NCBI GenBank assembly: GCA_050084985.1
Contig: JBITNC010000001.1
Coordinates: 128,340,001-128,404,000 of the forward strand
Length of the DNA: 64,000 bases
Direction: 5' to 3'
Source of the DNA: Nageia nagi
Lineage: Eukaryota; Pinophyta
The notes beneath the pieces are model-generated. The model was given only the letters and a program-made list of their open reading frames with translations. It made no database searches and had not been told where the DNA came from. Numbering within the stretch: the first letter of the stretch is position 1; each line of letters begins with the position of its first letter. The translations under genes and the position numbers were made by a program. This document shows, piece after piece, positions 22,459 to 36,249 of the stretch.

Positions 22459-25400
22459 CTAAGCTTGAAAAATAAGTTCGGGAAAGGGGCTTGTGAAAAT
22501 AAAAGGGAGTTTTAGTAGATGGAAATATTTAAGTGTTGATGCATTAAAACCCTTTTCTCTGAAAAAATGGGCTTGATTTCCCATGTTTGGTTTTTGGGGA
22601 ACAAAGATTCTCCAAGGATCCCGATTGATTATCTGAAAAAATAAGGTGGGTTTATTTTTATCCCTAATTTCGTTTGATTGCTCACCCAAATAGTTTTTTG
22701 GGAAAAACAGACAGGGGTTGTATTCGTTCGGTGTAGAAAGATAAAGTAGTTGCTTTGGAACCCCAAGAGATAGCACCAAAACCAAGGAACACATTCAGAG
22801 TTATTTTTATATTTTTCTTTTCCCCCCATAATAAGAATTAAGAACCCCAGAGGAAAAAAATCGAGGGCCTTTTGGGAAATCTTAAGAGCAAGACCCTTTG
22901 TCCTAACTCCCTAAATTTTGCTTACGCTTGAGGTGTTCAAATATGGTTTTTGCATGAAGGCCGTTAGATTCATGCAAAGGCAAATAGGTCGGAGATAGTT
23001 AGATACATAAGATCCCGATAATTATAAAAGCTGTAGCTCAGAACTAGAATTGGTCGAATCAATGATTTGGGGAAAATAGGTATTCAGTTAATTTACATTT
23101 TCCCTTTCCCAAAACTTTTCAAAAGCTTAAAATTTATCTTAGATTGATAAGAAAATACAATCTTTTTTGGTATATTGACCCTTTTGAAATATCAACCCAA
23201 GATGTATTTAATGTTGCCTTCGTTTTGGTATGCCCCTTTGGATGATTTAAATATGATTACAGTTATGAGAAAAACATCCAAAAAGGGGAAAAATTAAACC
23301 ACTTTTTTTTTTCCTTATTGAGTACATAGAGTTTTGATCAAAAAGCACTTGGAAAACAAATTTGCAAAAAATCCTAAAATTTTTTTGTCCTGTTGGTGCT
23401 TACTTAAGTCATACAAAGACTTCTTTAGCTTCCCCTAAGCCTTTTTTTTGGGAAATGAACCTTTTGGGTTGATTCTTAAATTTCTACATAAGTCACCTTT
23501 GAGAAATGCAACTTGCACAAGTTAAAAAATTTTCCCCATCCTTAGTACAAAAAGAAAAAGATTACCGCTGTAGGCATTTGGGCCAAGGAGAAAAGGTTTC
23601 CTCATAATCAAACCATTTTTGGCAAATCTTTCCCACAAACCCTGTTTGTTTTTTTTCAATTTTAAAAATTGTTTTAAACCCTTGTATATCCTTTTTATTT
23701 CCAATCACATTTTTCCATTGGGAAAAAAAAACCCAAACCCCAAGTTTCTTTTTTCATGAGTCCCCTCAACTAACTTTCATAGCTTCCACCCAACCCTTTT
23801 GTTTGGGAAAGCTTTTTAAAGGGTGATGGTCCTTATTAAAATTTTGGAAAAAAAGATTTATTTAAGGTCATACTCCTTGTAATTTTTTGACTGGAGTTTT
23901 GCTCTTGTGGTGACTTTACATTATCATCCAACCGTTAGGTGTGGGTAAAATCATTTTTTAGACATTCAGCAGAGAAGATTCTCAGGAAGTTCATTGAATT
24001 TGACCCCCATAGAAATAAAGATTGTTTAAATGGGTGAGGGTAGATCCTTGAACCCCTTTTTCGAATTATCATCCCCCCAAAAAGATGTTTTTCTGATTTT
24101 TTACCCAACTTCTTTTTTTTTGGGAAGGGGCAAATCATCCAACCAAAGATCAAAAGTGTGAGAGTTAGGTTTTTTCCCTCCCCATGCTTATAAAAAGTTT
24201 TCCTTAATATTTAGTGGGAAAACCTATTTGGGTGTGAATAGCAGTGTGAACAGTTTCCCCCCCCATAAGAAATGGGAAGGTTTCCCCAACAGCCCCCTTG
24301 CCTTTTCTAATGTTGAATTTTCCTTTCAGAAACCCATTTTGTTAGGGTGTAAGGGATTAGAATTGCATTGATCCCTTTTTAAAAACCAAAGTCGTTAATG
24401 ATTGCTTTATATCACCCCCATTATCAGTTCAATCTTGATCTTAAATCAGTTTGATTTTCAAAAAGAGCCTTAAAGTCTTAAAAAAACCCTATAAAAATTT
24501 TGATTTTTGTGTCAATAGAAACCAAATTAACCTGCTAAAGTCATCATAAAGGCAAAAAATAAGAAGCCCCCCTAGAGATTAGTTAAAAGGGCCCCCATCA
24601 AATCTGAAGCAAAATTTAAAGAAACAAGTAGCCTGAGTTACGTTATTTTTAAAATTTTGCCTATTACTTTTAGAATGAAATTTACAGAGCCAAATTTGTG
24701 GGTGAAAATTTTAGGTAAACCTTTAAAAGTTTTTGTTTTTTTTTAAAATCTTAATACTCTTAGGTTAAAGGTGTTTAAATCGTTGTGCAAAGTTTATTTG
24801 AAAAACATTTGCAAAAGACATATTTTAAGGAATTGACCCATAATATAAAGGTCATTTATGACCCTTTCATTAAGGTGGAAAGCCCTTTTTAAAACACCAG
24901 GAGTGTGAGTAAAAAATTTTTTCCCTTTCTTGGGAACTAAATTACGGAAAAGTTTCATTTTTTTGGACATAAAAGACATTATCAAAAAATTTTCCATAAA
25001 ACTTCACATTTTTCCCTTAAAAATCAAAAATGAATTTCCCCTATACAACTACACCCTTCTGTACTTTTTAAAAATTTTTTAAACTTATCCTTTTCAAAAC
25101 AGTGATTAGTGCACCCTGAACAAAAACCCAATCTTTTGAAATGTTTGAGTCATGAGTAGAGGCAACATTAAGCTGTATTCTTTTTATTATAAAAATTTTT
25201 TTTACATTTGCATTTCTCTTGCCTTTTTTGAGAAAATTTATTTTTAGTAATAAAATTTTTGTGCAAAAGAGCCAAAAAAGTTACAATTTCCCATCAACTT
25301 TTTTTTTGGTGTTGGATTGTTGACCCAGCTTTGTTATTTTTTTGATGAAGTTTCCATTATGTTCCCCTTTTTTCCCCATACTTTTGAAGGTAGATGAGGA

Positions 25401-26050
25401 TTGTTATCTTTAAATTTAAAGTTTGAACTTCTTTTTAAAAAGGATTTTTGGTTGTCCTAGAGAATGTTATGCCCTTTGGAGAAAATTTTAAACATTTTTT
25501 ACAATTTTTCCTCATGCTTCAAAGGGAGTCTAGAAAGGTTATAAAGAGAAGACTTTCTTCTATCGACCCAAACCCATAACTATGACAAAGTTATAAATTT
25601 TTTAAAAAGGGCTTTGAAAATTGAAGCCCATGAAATATATTGATCCTTTGCCCCCACAGCTAACCTTTGGTTGAGGTCAATGATTTTATTCAAGTAATAA
25701 AAGCACTTTCTTCTTCCCTTTAAACGATATTGCAAAAATTTTGTAAAATGTGAACCTCCTTAAAAAATTTTGCCCCAAGGTAAATTTTCTTCAGCCCTAC
25801 CCCAAGTTCCCTTTGCTGTTTTGAAGAAGAGATCATAAAAGTACATCATCTGAAACGCATGATAAATCTTTGAAGTTGCAAAACTTTCTTTGAGTTGTAG
25901 TTTTCAAACCCTTTATCTGTAGGAGCTCCCAAGTCTTCATTAAATCTACCACAGCTTCTTGCTTGTAATCAGCTTTCATACGGGGTTTCCCATATGCAAT
26001 TTGGGAACCATAAGTTTTTGCTTGGGTTATGAAGGTTTAACTTTTTAAAC
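22459..26050 (-). pseudogene. Ty1/copia gag-pol of element A
   Basis: Copia polyprotein relic, gene order gag-protease-integrase-RT-RNase H on the minus strand. RNase H (22459-22830): KPNMGNQAHFFREK (family RTKHIEIHYHFIREK) and FTSPFPELIFQ (family FTKPLP). RT (about 22900-23720): WFDYEETFSPWPKC (family GIDYEETFSPVAKM), and GSLMYLT near 23010. Integrase (about 23940-24620): DNGGD near 24410, GLLIFCLYDDFSRLIW near 24570, PYTPNKMGF with KENSTLEKARGLL, and KSEKHLFGG near 24080. The protease region near 25110 resembles SGCTNH. Gag lies upstream to about 26050 and is the least certain part. Sequence smearing adds many frameshifts, so how much of the decay is real cannot be judged. Length and order fit a near-complete copia coding region. 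Confidence 0.85.
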
Positions 26051-26059
26051 CAAAAGAAA

Positions 26060-29000
26060 ATAAGAAAGAAAAATGAATAAATTTTTATAATTTATATCTA
26101 TACAAAAAAAACTTAATAAGAAACATGTCCCACATGTGCAAATTAAAACCAAGTCTTAAAAGGAAAAATTTGGGTTTGTTTTTTGTATAAATTGGGCCTT
26201 CATGATGCCCAAGTGGACCCTATATCCCCGTCCCAAAAGTTCCCCTAGGCGTAATATATTTTCCAAGGAGAAGACCAAATTTTCCAAGGATGACATTTTT
26301 TGGGGACTGACCTTTTTAATTTCTTGTTTAATTTTTTTAGTTTTCCCCCTGGTTTATCAGGAAATCTTGGGTGTGGGAAAAGTGGTATCACTACACACAT
26401 TTCCCACCAATAGAGTTATGTCCAATCCAAAGGGTTTGGAGCAATTAAGATGGATTTACCCCCATTGGTTTTTCAGAAAAAAAGGCCCAGTCTCCCCCTG
26501 CCCTCATCGGGCTCCCAAAAAAATCATTTGTGGAAAAGTACTGAAATGTGTTCTTTTGGGGGTTTACTTTTAATTTTTGCATTTTGAAAAGAAAAAATCA
26601 ATTATGCAAAAAATAAAGTTTTAAAAAAAAATATCCATGAACTTGAAATTAAGACCCAAGGGGTTTTTTATCCCCCTAAAGGGACATTTTTCATTTGCAT
26701 ACTTGCTCAATCATAATTTCATAACACTTTAATGTTTTAAAAGGGGAAGTCCTATTAGATTAACCCCATACTTAAAAAATTAAGAAATAAATATGCATAT
26801 TTAAAAAAATGCATTTTTTAATTAAAAATTTTAAGTAAAAGCATGTTTATTCTAAAAGATTAAGGGCGATTACAAATTTTAGCATGAAAAGATCTAGAAA
26901 AATTTTTAAAGTAAAAATATATAAAAATTCCCCCCCTTTTAATTAAAGGTTTACCCTTTAAACTTGTATGCAAAAATGTCTTTAATAGCTTTATTTTTTA
27001 AAGTAAAAAATTTCCCCTTGTTTATTTAAAAAAATTTAGCATATTAGATTACCTTAGAAAAAATTTTACAAAAAAATTTTTCCCTAAGTAAATTACCATT
27101 TTAAAAAAAAATTATACTAAAAAATTTTTCCCCATGTCCCAATTTTTTTTAAAAAAAAAAATTGGGAATTGCATTGAAGAGAAATGTGTATTATTACTTT
27201 AAAAAAAAGTATTATAGTCAATGTTTTAAAGTTGGAGAAATAAATCTTCAAAGGGTTTTTAAATGGAAACCCCAAGACTTGAAGCAAGAAAAAATTTAAA
27301 AGCCTATAAAAAAGTAAGTTTGCTTTAGGAGCTTTGCAAGTTTTAAATGTAAAGAAGGTGACCCATGCATGTTAATGTCCTTTTCCCTAAGCACCCCAAG
27401 TAAAAAAAAAAATGTTTTTTAAGGTAAAAAAATTGATGGTACCCTTCCCTTCCAAAAAGGAGATACGTTTTTTTGGAAGTGTTTTATAACAAAAAATTAT
27501 GCATAAAGAAAAAAAAAAGGTTTTAAAAAAATAGAAATGAAAAAAAGAAAAATTGACTTTCCCCAGTTAGTATTTGATAAAAAATGCCTATGAACCCATT
27601 TTTTGGGATTTTTCAAAAGCATAATTTTATTTTCCCCACTTTGCGCAATGACGATAGGAAAAAAGTATTTGCATGCTTTGCAGCTTTTTGCTTGTTTTTC
27701 ATTCGAGGTTTTTTTTGTATTGCTTTAATATGAAAAAATTTAGCATTTCATATAAAAAAAATATGTTTGAGAGGGAATGACATCCCCCCGGGAAAGGGGA
27801 AGACCCCCTTGCAAAAGGGGGTTTTGAACCCCCTATCACTTAACACCCTAATTTTTTATTCTTTTTTTTAAAAGGGGCCCCTCACATGAGTTTTTTATTG
27901 TCCCCCCTTTTTAGCCCCCTTATCCAGTCCCCATTTCCCTTATTGTTTGGGGGGGCCTTACTCTTGCCCCCCTACTATATTATTGGCCCCTTCAAGGAGA
28001 TAAGACCTTTTTGGCCCCATTTCTAAATAAGGGGATAGCGTATTAGGGGGTAAGTTTTTTTTTTCTAATTTTGTTCATTAAAGGGCCCCCCCCCCCCCTT
28101 TGGCCCTCCAAACCCCTCTGCCATTCCTCTTTGTTATCGCACCACTTTTGACTTACCTTAAATAAGGGTGCTTTTTATGATCCCCAAACCCCCTTACCTC
28201 AGATCTTGGCCCCTCTTTTTAGTAATTTTCCCTCATAGCCCCCCAATGAAACTTTTTGTTTTTTGAAATGGGTGGACATCAAATCTCTCCTTTTTTGTTA
28301 ACTCTTTGTTTAACCTAAAACGGTTGATGGGCATTTAATTTTTTTTGATTACTTAAAAGATGTGTTTCATTAAATGAAGCAATCTTTTGATATTCTTGCT
28401 TGCTTGCAGCCTTTATTTCTAATAAATGCATTTAAAAGCATTACTTAAGTTTAATTTTTTAAAATTAAATTGTACTGAATTCTTTATTTGGGGTAAGTTG
28501 TGGCCTAAATACATAATAGTAAAATTTTCTCATTAACCCTTAAGCTCCCGTTTTTAGAAAATGTGGCTTTTGTTTTTTTTTTTCTAAGTAAAAATGGTTT
28601 TTTTATTAGAAGTAAAAATTTTTAACCTTCATTTTTTACTTGGGTAAAAGAAAATTGTATTGTTTTTTAAAAAAGGAAAAAAATTAGCTTTTTTTTAAAA
28701 GACTATTGAAGGGTTTAATTGTCAAATTTTTTTTTAAAGAAAACATGGGAAAGAGAAATTTTTTATTATTTTTAAAAAATTTAGGGGGGGAATTTTTTTT
28801 TTACCTCTAAAAGTTTTTTTTTTTTTGAAATTAACTTTTTTTGATGAGGCTTATTTTTTTTTAAAGATGTTTATTTAAATTTTTTTAATTTTGGATTGAG
28901 CAGTTTGCTTAAATTTACCCTTTTATGCAAAATTAATTGCAAATTAATAGAAATGATATTGTTAATTTTTAAAAGAGCAGCTTTTATTTAAATTTCAAAC

Positions 29001-29336
29001 TATGGAATGATGAGCAAGTATCTTTATTCTTATAAAAGTAGGAATGGACTTGTAAAAAATTAAAAAATAAAATTAAAAATATCCTTTTGAGGTTTTGGGA
29101 AAAAAATCCCTTGGGTTTTAAGTTTTAATTTTTGAAAGTATGTATTTTTTTTATTTTTTTTGTTCAGTTTTTTGGTTTTTTAAATTTTTTTTTTATTAAA
29201 CAAAATGTTTGGAAATGAAAAACAAAAAAACCCTTTTTTTTTTTTAAAATAACAATCTTTTTTTTTTTTTTTTTTTAATAAATTTGTAAAAATGAAAAAA
29301 ATTGTTTTTTTTTTTAAAAAAAAAAAAAAACCTAGG

Positions 29337-29377
<41 letters not shown>

Positions 29378-29431
29378 TTTTTTAATTGGAAAAAAAAAAA
29401 AAAAAAAAATTGTTCAATGTTTTTTCCTGGG

Positions 29432-29500
<69 letters not shown>

Positions 29501-31680
29501 TTACTTTTCAAAAAAAAATTTTTTTCCTTCTTTCTTTTTATTTTTGAAAAATAAAAAATTTTTTAATTTTGGTTTGAATAAAATTTATTGGGGTTTGTGA
29601 TATAAATTGTAATATTTAGGGGGAATTTTTGTTAAGGGAAAACAATGAAATTATAAATTAATAATTTTGTATTATTAAACCTTGAAAATTTTTTTGGACT
29701 CTCCTTTAAAATATTTGCAGGTATTGGTTTTGATTGGTAGTCGGGCTTTCTTGTTTAGCTTTTATAGAAATATTTTTTAAAAAAAAAAGGGGGAAAACAA
29801 AACCCCAAATTTATATTCTCTAAGGTTTTTAAGAGAAAGATTTGGGGGAAAAGAATTTTAAAATTTAAAATTTTCATTTTAAATCACTTTATTAGGTAAA
29901 AATGTAATATTAAAAAATTTTTTTTAAAAAATGTTTTATTTTTTTTTTTATGAGAAAAAAAATCCTTTTCCCAAACTTTTATGTTCAACTTTGGGGTTTA
30001 AAAACCTTTAAAAAGGGGAAAGCAGCCAAGAACTTTGGTAAAAAATTTTAAGCCTTAACCTTAATAAAAAGGTTTAAACTTTCAACAAAAAAATGAGTTT
30101 GGGAACCTAAACTTTCAAAATTTAAATGAAATTTTTTATTTTTCTCTTTAAATTTTTTAAAAAAAGTTTGGAAAATTTTCAAAATAGTTTTAAAAAAAAA
30201 GGACCATTTTCTGTTCTTAATTTCAAAAAAAAAGTAAAAATAGGAAAAGGAAAAAAATCATAACCAAGGGAAAAATTTTGAAGGTCAAATTTAATATTGG
30301 TTTGGCATACTTTAAATCCCCAAAAAAAACAAGTTTGGAAAATTTAAAAAAAAAAAAGGGAAAGGGGAAAAGAAAAATTTTAAAAAAGGGACCCAAAAAA
30401 ACCTTTGGGAACCAAAATTTTTTGTTTTAAACCTTTTTTTTTCCCCCCCCAAAAAAAAGGGGAGGGGAAAAAAATTGAAAAAACTAAAAAAAAAAAAAAA
30501 AAAATTTGTTGTGTTGGGGGTTTTACTTTTTTTTTTTTGGTAATCACAAAAAAATTTTTTCAAAAAAAAAAAAAAAAAAAAATTTCCTGGAAAAAGGAAA
30601 TTTTTTTTATCCCTAGTTCACCTTTTTTTTGTTTTTGTTTTTTTTTAAAATTGGGGGCAAAAAAAAAAATTTTAAAAACTTTTCAAATAAGAAAAGATCG
30701 GGTTTTGGGTAGGTGAAACTCTACTTTGAATTCCCAAAAAATTTAAGGTGTATTATTAGGAAAATTTTTGATAATGTGCCTTTTGTTCCCAATTAGTGAA
30801 CCTTTTTCTTAGGGCCCCGTTCAGAAAATGGTACTCTTTTTTGGGTTTTATTTTAACCCTTTTGTGCATTAAAAAAAAGAGGGTTTTATTTTTTTAAAAT
30901 ATTAATAAAAAATTATCTTTTTATTATAGATAAAATTCCTCAAAGATATTTTTGCACAAATAGTGTTTTAGAGGCCAAACTTTGGCACTAGAAAAGGGCA
31001 CCCTTTAAATAAAGTATTAATCATGAAAAAACCCCTAACTTATAAAGGTTTGCCTTCAATTTTTCTTTGGTTGGGCTATGTGAAAAATAATTCTTAGCAA
31101 GATGCTAGACAAAAGTTTGATAAAAATAAGGTTAAAAGGATATCAACTTTTCAATTATGCATTTAGATTTGATGGGTCCATTTTAAAATTTAAGTTCAAA
31201 AAAAATCTTAATTTATCCCCGATAATTTTTATAAGACCTTTGGGTATTACTTGACATAAAAAATTTAAAACCAAAAATTAAAAAGGGTTTTTTGCCTTTT
31301 TTTTGAAATCAAATTATCTTTAAAATTAAAATGTTGATCAAAAAAAGAAGAAAATAAAAATTTGAGTTTAATAAATATTTGCAAGTATGAATCAAAAGGT
31401 AATTTTGATTCAATAACTCCTAAAAAAATGGTGCTAAAAAAAAAATGGGAAAAAGGGGGATGCTACAGCATGTTTTGGGAATTTCCTATTTTTTTTTATA
31501 GGGGAACTAGAGCACTTTATTTACACCTTAAATGGTGTCCACAAAAGTTTTTTAATCTCCTCCCTTAAGGTTTTGGTTAAAAAGAAAAAAATTTTTTCCC
31601 TTAGGGTATTTGTTATAAAACATTTCTACATTATTTCTAAGAAAAAAAAAAATTTAGTAAAAAAGCTAAAAAATGATCTT
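26060..31680. other. Heavily smeared interval, no readable gene
   Basis: This should contain the 5' end of element A (minus) and the 5' half of element D (plus), which lie head to head, but I cannot read LTRs, primer-binding sites or gag. It holds a GC-rich island at about 27780-28260 with long C runs and the most extreme homopolymers of the window (29240-29520). Frames rich in Lys or Phe here (29292-29600, 30312-30716) simply translate poly-A or poly-T. Confidence 0.5.
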
Positions 31681-31689
31681 TAGGTTTTG

Positions 31690-33345
31690 ATAGTTTGCAA
31701 GAAGCTACGGGGTTGTCCATCTACAAAGTTGTATTTTTTTCAAGGGGTTTAAAATTCACTGAAATTCTTGAAGAACCTACTTTTAATGAAGATGTTGATA
31801 AATAGAAAACTCTTTAGTTGACCTCGGTTGATTTTGATTAATAAGTCACTTTAAAAAAAAAAAATTTTTAAAAAAAAGAGTAAAAGGACCAACCTTGAAC
31901 AAATCTTTATTTTTTAAATTGATAACAAACATGTTCTAACCTTAAAGAAGCCTTTAAAACATGAGTGGTGGAAACTATAAAAAGGGAAAATGAGATTTTA
32001 TAAAAAATAAAAATTTTAAAACTTGGGTTTCCCTTTTTCCAAAGAGAAGAATGTGATTAGCAATAAGTGGATTACAAGTTCAAGTTAAATTTTTTGGGAA
32101 TTGAGAAATAAAAAGAAAAATTAGTAGTAAAAGGTTTTTCTTAAAAATAGATTAATTTTGAAAAAAACCTTTACTTTTGTGGTAAAGACCCCCCAAGGAA
32201 TTATCCCCTTTTTTTTCTTAGGCAAAATGAAAAGTTTTTTAACTTTATATTTAAATGCATTTTTCAATTTGACTTTTATTGAAAAATTTTTATAAACAAC
32301 CAAAAAAATTTATATGAAAAGGGAAAGAAACCTTTAGTGCAGTAAAAAAGTCATTTTATGGGCTTAAAAGCACCTAGGTTTTACAAGAAGTTTTAAGGTA
32401 TTTTGTAATTTTATTTCTCCCAAATGTTTTTCTGACTTGATCTATACGTATTTTTAAGGAAAAAAAGTTGTTTGTTCTTATTTATATGGGTGATCTTTAA
32501 AACTAAAATAATGAAAAATCATTCAAAAATGCATATCCAAATTAAGGGAATTTTGAAATAATTGATCTTGGTCCTTTTTATTACTATTTGAAATGAAAGG
32601 TTCAATACAAGAATTTTTTATCTTTGTTAAACTAAGTTTATCAGTTCTTACAAAAGTTTGGGGAAAGGAAGAGTGGATATGTTGTGATTATCCTCTTTGA
32701 ATCACTATTTCATTGAGCTCCAAATCTCGTTTGCGGGTGTTAGCTTATAAATAATTAATTGGGAGTCTTTTATTTAATATATTTTAAGCTAGATATTTTT
32801 GTTAAAATTTATGTTTAAATTTATGTAAAAATATAGTTGCACCTAAGTTTTTTTAAGCAAAACTTGAGGTATTTTCAGATACTAAAGATTTACTTTAAGT
32901 ATTTAAGTTACTTTATTTTTTCTCTTTTGGGTTCCAGATTTTGACTAGGAGAAGATAGAAAAAACAAACCCCTTTTTTGGTTTAGCATTTTAAATTTAGG
33001 TGCTATCTTTAATTTTTTTAAAAATATCTCAAAATTTTTTTCCACAAAGAAGTTAATACCCTATCATATTATTTTATCCAGAAAGCCATTTGATTAAAGG
33101 GTATTCTGAAAAAAATTAGGATGAGCAAAAGGGGGCTCATTTTTAATTTTTTTAGATAATCAAAGATTATTTCTTTGGTAAAAGTTTTATGTTCTATTTG
33201 AGAATAAAAATGTAAAATCCCTGCCCTTTTTTTCAAAGGAAGGTTCTTGATGGATCAAAACACTTGATTATTATCCTCCCTCTTAAAATTCATTGATTTA
33301 TTCACCCAAAATTTTTAAAAGCTCAATTTTTTTAAGCTTAAGGGT
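31690..33345 (+). pseudogene. Ty1/copia pol of element D (integrase end, RT, RNase H end)
   Basis: Read through many frameshifts on the plus strand. The integrase-to-RT linker near 31700-31810 reads KVVFFSRGLKF then EEPTFNEDVD (family VIFSRDVKF). RT (about 31880-32820): KLVVKGFS near 32125 (family ARLVAKGFT), VKKSFYGLKS near 32345 (family KKALYGLKQ), VVCSYLYG near 32470 in place of the catalytic LYVDD context, IDLGPFYYYL near 32565 (family DLG.LHYFLG), and LIGSLLFNI near 32760 (family LIGSLLYLT). The pol end near 33300 has a DLFTQNF-like string (family DIFTKPL). A purine tract (aagggggagtgaag) at about 33372 follows. Same family as element A, opposite strand. Quality limits confidence in exact ends. 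Confidence 0.75.
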
Positions 33346-33650
33346 GCTATCAAGTTGGTGAAATTTCCTTTAAGGGGGAGTGAAGTTTGAATTTTTTTGT
33401 TAAATTTTATTTATGTGACAACTTCTCCTTAGGGGAATTTTTTGTGTTTTAGTGTTGATTTTGTGTAACCTTCGTGGTGAGTTCACTTACATGAGAAACT
33501 TTTAAAAATTTTAAAAAAAAAAAAGATTGGCCAAATTTGCACATTTTGTTTCCCTGGTGAGAAAATCTTTATATTTTATTAATTTTTATTTTATCCATAT
33601 GTGAGAACTTGTTAGCATGCTCTTTTTTTTAATGATAAAAACATGTTTTT
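33346..33650 (+). repeat. 3' non-coding region of element D, inverted copy of that in A
   Basis: Contains ttatgtgacaacttctcctt followed by degenerate repeats around gtgagttcacttacatgaga and ccctggtgagaaaat. These are the reverse complement of the repeat block beside element A at about 22,000-22,460. Confidence 0.65.
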
Positions 33651-35330
33651 TACATATTGGGGATTTTGAGTTTTGGGTTAGATCTTTGTGAGACTTTAGT
33701 GCACCATTGATAATTCATGATGGCTTTTATGATTTATTTATTTTTGATAAATATTTTACTTCAAAAGATCTTGTTTTTGAGCTATTATAATACAGGTTCC
33801 TTTGAGATTGAAAGTTATCTTAGAATGTAGGCTTTGAGATTCTTTATGACTTTAGTTGGATGACTATTCTGTACATTGAAATTTGTTATGTTAAAGATTA
33901 TATTTTTAAAAAAAAGGTCTTTAAATTTATCTTTATTACTTAAAAATTGTAAAAAATTTTATCCTTGTATTATTTTGGGAGAACTTCTTATTTTTCTTCT
34001 TCTTTATTATCTATCCCCAAAATTGATTAAGGGGGGTTTGGGAAAGTATAAAGCTTTTTGTAAAAATTATGAATATCTTTATGTAAGTTTATAAAATTAA
34101 AAGGATCATTTTTTAACTTTGATTTAATGAAAATGATAATGAATTTTTCCCACACTCCTTTTATGAGATGCCCCCTTTAAAAAGATGGCATGTCTGTTTT
34201 GTAATTGGATAAAGGGTGACCAAGAGGATTTTGGCCTATAAAAAAAAGGGTTCTTTTTGTGATACAATCAATTTTTTAGATAAATTTTTTGCTAAGGGTT
34301 GTGTTTAAGGAAAATGTGGGGGAGTGTAAGAGTTCATATTTTTTAAGAAGAGATATCAGTTTTGATGTACTCCTGTTGAAGGGAAACCCCTTCTCTTGTG
34401 CTTTTTTTGTAGATTGCTTTGTGGTTTGTTTAAATTTTATTGTGGGCTTCATGTGTCTTTATATTTTAGAGTTATTTTTGTTATATTTCAATTTTTATAA
34501 TTCCCTTTGTAAATCTTTCGTTTTGAAAAATAGGTATACTCTAATGAAAAAATTTTTAGGTATTGATTTTTTATAGTATTTTATTGTATTGCACTATGTT
34601 TGTTTTATCCCCATTAAACCATTGAAAAAATTATGGCAAAGCAATTTTCAAAAAGGGGGAAAAATGGCTAAAATTTTTTACAAGAGTTGATATAAATGTG
34701 GAAAATAGAACTTTAAAAAGGGTAGGCCATTCGATTTTTTTGTTGATTCCCCAAAAATTTAGAAGTAGTTGTCCTGAAAAATTTTTTAGATTTATGAGGA
34801 TATCCATGCATTGGTGCAGTGACCCGTCAAAGGTAGGGATCATGATTTTGATGAGAGGGTTTATCCCTTTAAAGAATTTGGTGCCCCAGGAAAAAAAAAC
34901 AATGTTTTAAAATTTATTTATGAAAACCAAAGTTCATGGAGTAGCAACAAATTTACTGGGTTTTCCCCACAAACAAGGAAACCCCCTAGATTTCAAATTT
35001 TGGTTTTTTTTGGGACAAATAAATGTAAATATAAACTTGATATTGTTTGAAAAAATTTCCCTTGGAATTAAAAATTAGAGATTTATGGTGATTCATGTTG
35101 TAATAACAAAGTATGTGTATTTTTTACAAATGATGTGAAGTTAGGGCCCGTAAAATAGTGTTTAATGATTTATTAATCGTTTTACAGTATATATTCAAAT
35201 TTTATAGACTAATAAAAAAAAAAAACAGTACCCTGGCAAAATGTAGTTTTTTAACTAATTGAATTGAGGTTTAAAAGACTTCTTGAAAATTTTAAGCTTA
35301 TACCTCTTAATGGAAGTATCTGAAAATTTA
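33650..35330. other. Smeared sequence; possible end of element D
   Basis: No readable protein domain. A candidate purine tract followed by TG (tgtgggggagtgtaagagtt, TG near 34325) might mark the 3' LTR of element D, but I cannot pair it with another copy. The 95-codon frame at 34289-34576 is hydrophobic and matches no family I know. Confidence 0.35.
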
Positions 35331-35339
35331 AATTGTTTT

Positions 35340-36247
35340 TTTGTGGGTGGAAAGATTTTAAAATTGTTTTTTGAAATTTATAATTATTTGAAATTTTCAA
35401 ACAAATTTTTGTGTTATGTAGAAAAGAAAAATGAGGTTAAAAAAGAATTTTATAAAGTTGTAATATTGATGAGGTTTGTATAGAAATCTTTTGATGTATT
35501 TTTTGGGGTTAATGCAAATGAGTATACAATTTAAATAGGTTGATGGTTTTTGGGGGGTCATTTTATTTAAGGCATTGTAAAGTAATTTTAGCTTGGGTAT
35601 TATTTTACCCTAAAGGAGGAAGATTGTAAAGCTATTAAGACTTTTTTTAAATATCAAAAACAGCTAATCTAAAAAAAAACCCCCTTTAAAAGGGGTTTAA
35701 TTCAATTTTCTCACCATGGGAAATTTTTATTTTGGGGGGAGATTTTTTTTTGGGCTTTCAATCCCCACTAAGGGAAGGTCCAAATTTGTCAAAATTTCCT
35801 ATAAAATTTTCAAAAAGGGGTTAAGTATTATGAAAACAAACACCCCGATAAAACATTGCTTCCCAATTTAAAAAAAAATTTCAAAATTTTTTTTTTGTAA
35901 AAAAAGGGTTTAATTTTGGATAATGGAACTAACTTCAAAGGAAAGCATAAACCTTTTTTTAAAAAATTTTTAAAAAAAAAACATTTTCTTTTGTTTATAT
36001 ATTTTAAAAAAATGGTCAAAATGAAGGGTTCTAACAAACCATTAATAAAATTTTTCAAAAAAAAGGAATATAAAAGAATTTTGGATGAGAACTACCAAAC
36101 CCTTTGGGGATATAGGAAAAAAATAGAAAACCCTTGGGGTAAAAAAATTTTTTTAGTTTATGGGGATGAACCTAGAAACCCCCAGAATTAAACTCCTCCC
36201 CCTTTTAAAAAAATTTTTTTGGGAAGGAGAAAGAAATGAGGATCAAA
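35340..36247 (+). pseudogene. Ty3/gypsy integrase of element G1, first part
   Basis: Integrase relic read through smeared sequence. The zinc-binding N-terminus region has KSFDVFFGVNANEY then GGHF (about 35480-35570; family KSFDGVLLRCVN, GGHF). LGYYFTL corresponds to GYYWPTL. The catalytic-core Asp is in LDNGTNFKGK near 35920 (family DNGTNF). GSNKPLIK near 36030 and LVYGDE near 36160 are the typical post-core landmarks. Homology stops at about 36247, where the TG of an LTR begins. The missing C-terminal part, in the same orientation, resumes at 42878 beyond nested element C. The frame is heavily damaged, partly by the sequence artefact. Confidence 0.83.
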
Positions 36248-36249
36248 AA

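Noticed and set aside
29292-30716. Open frames rich in Lys, Phe or Gly (for example 29292-29600, 30312-30563, 30405-30716)
   Set aside because: They are translations of poly-A, poly-T and poly-G/C runs inside the smeared block.
34310-34340. Purine tract plus TG as the 3' LTR start of element D
   Set aside because: No second copy or LTR-family similarity could be shown in the smeared sequence; mentioned only as a possibility.
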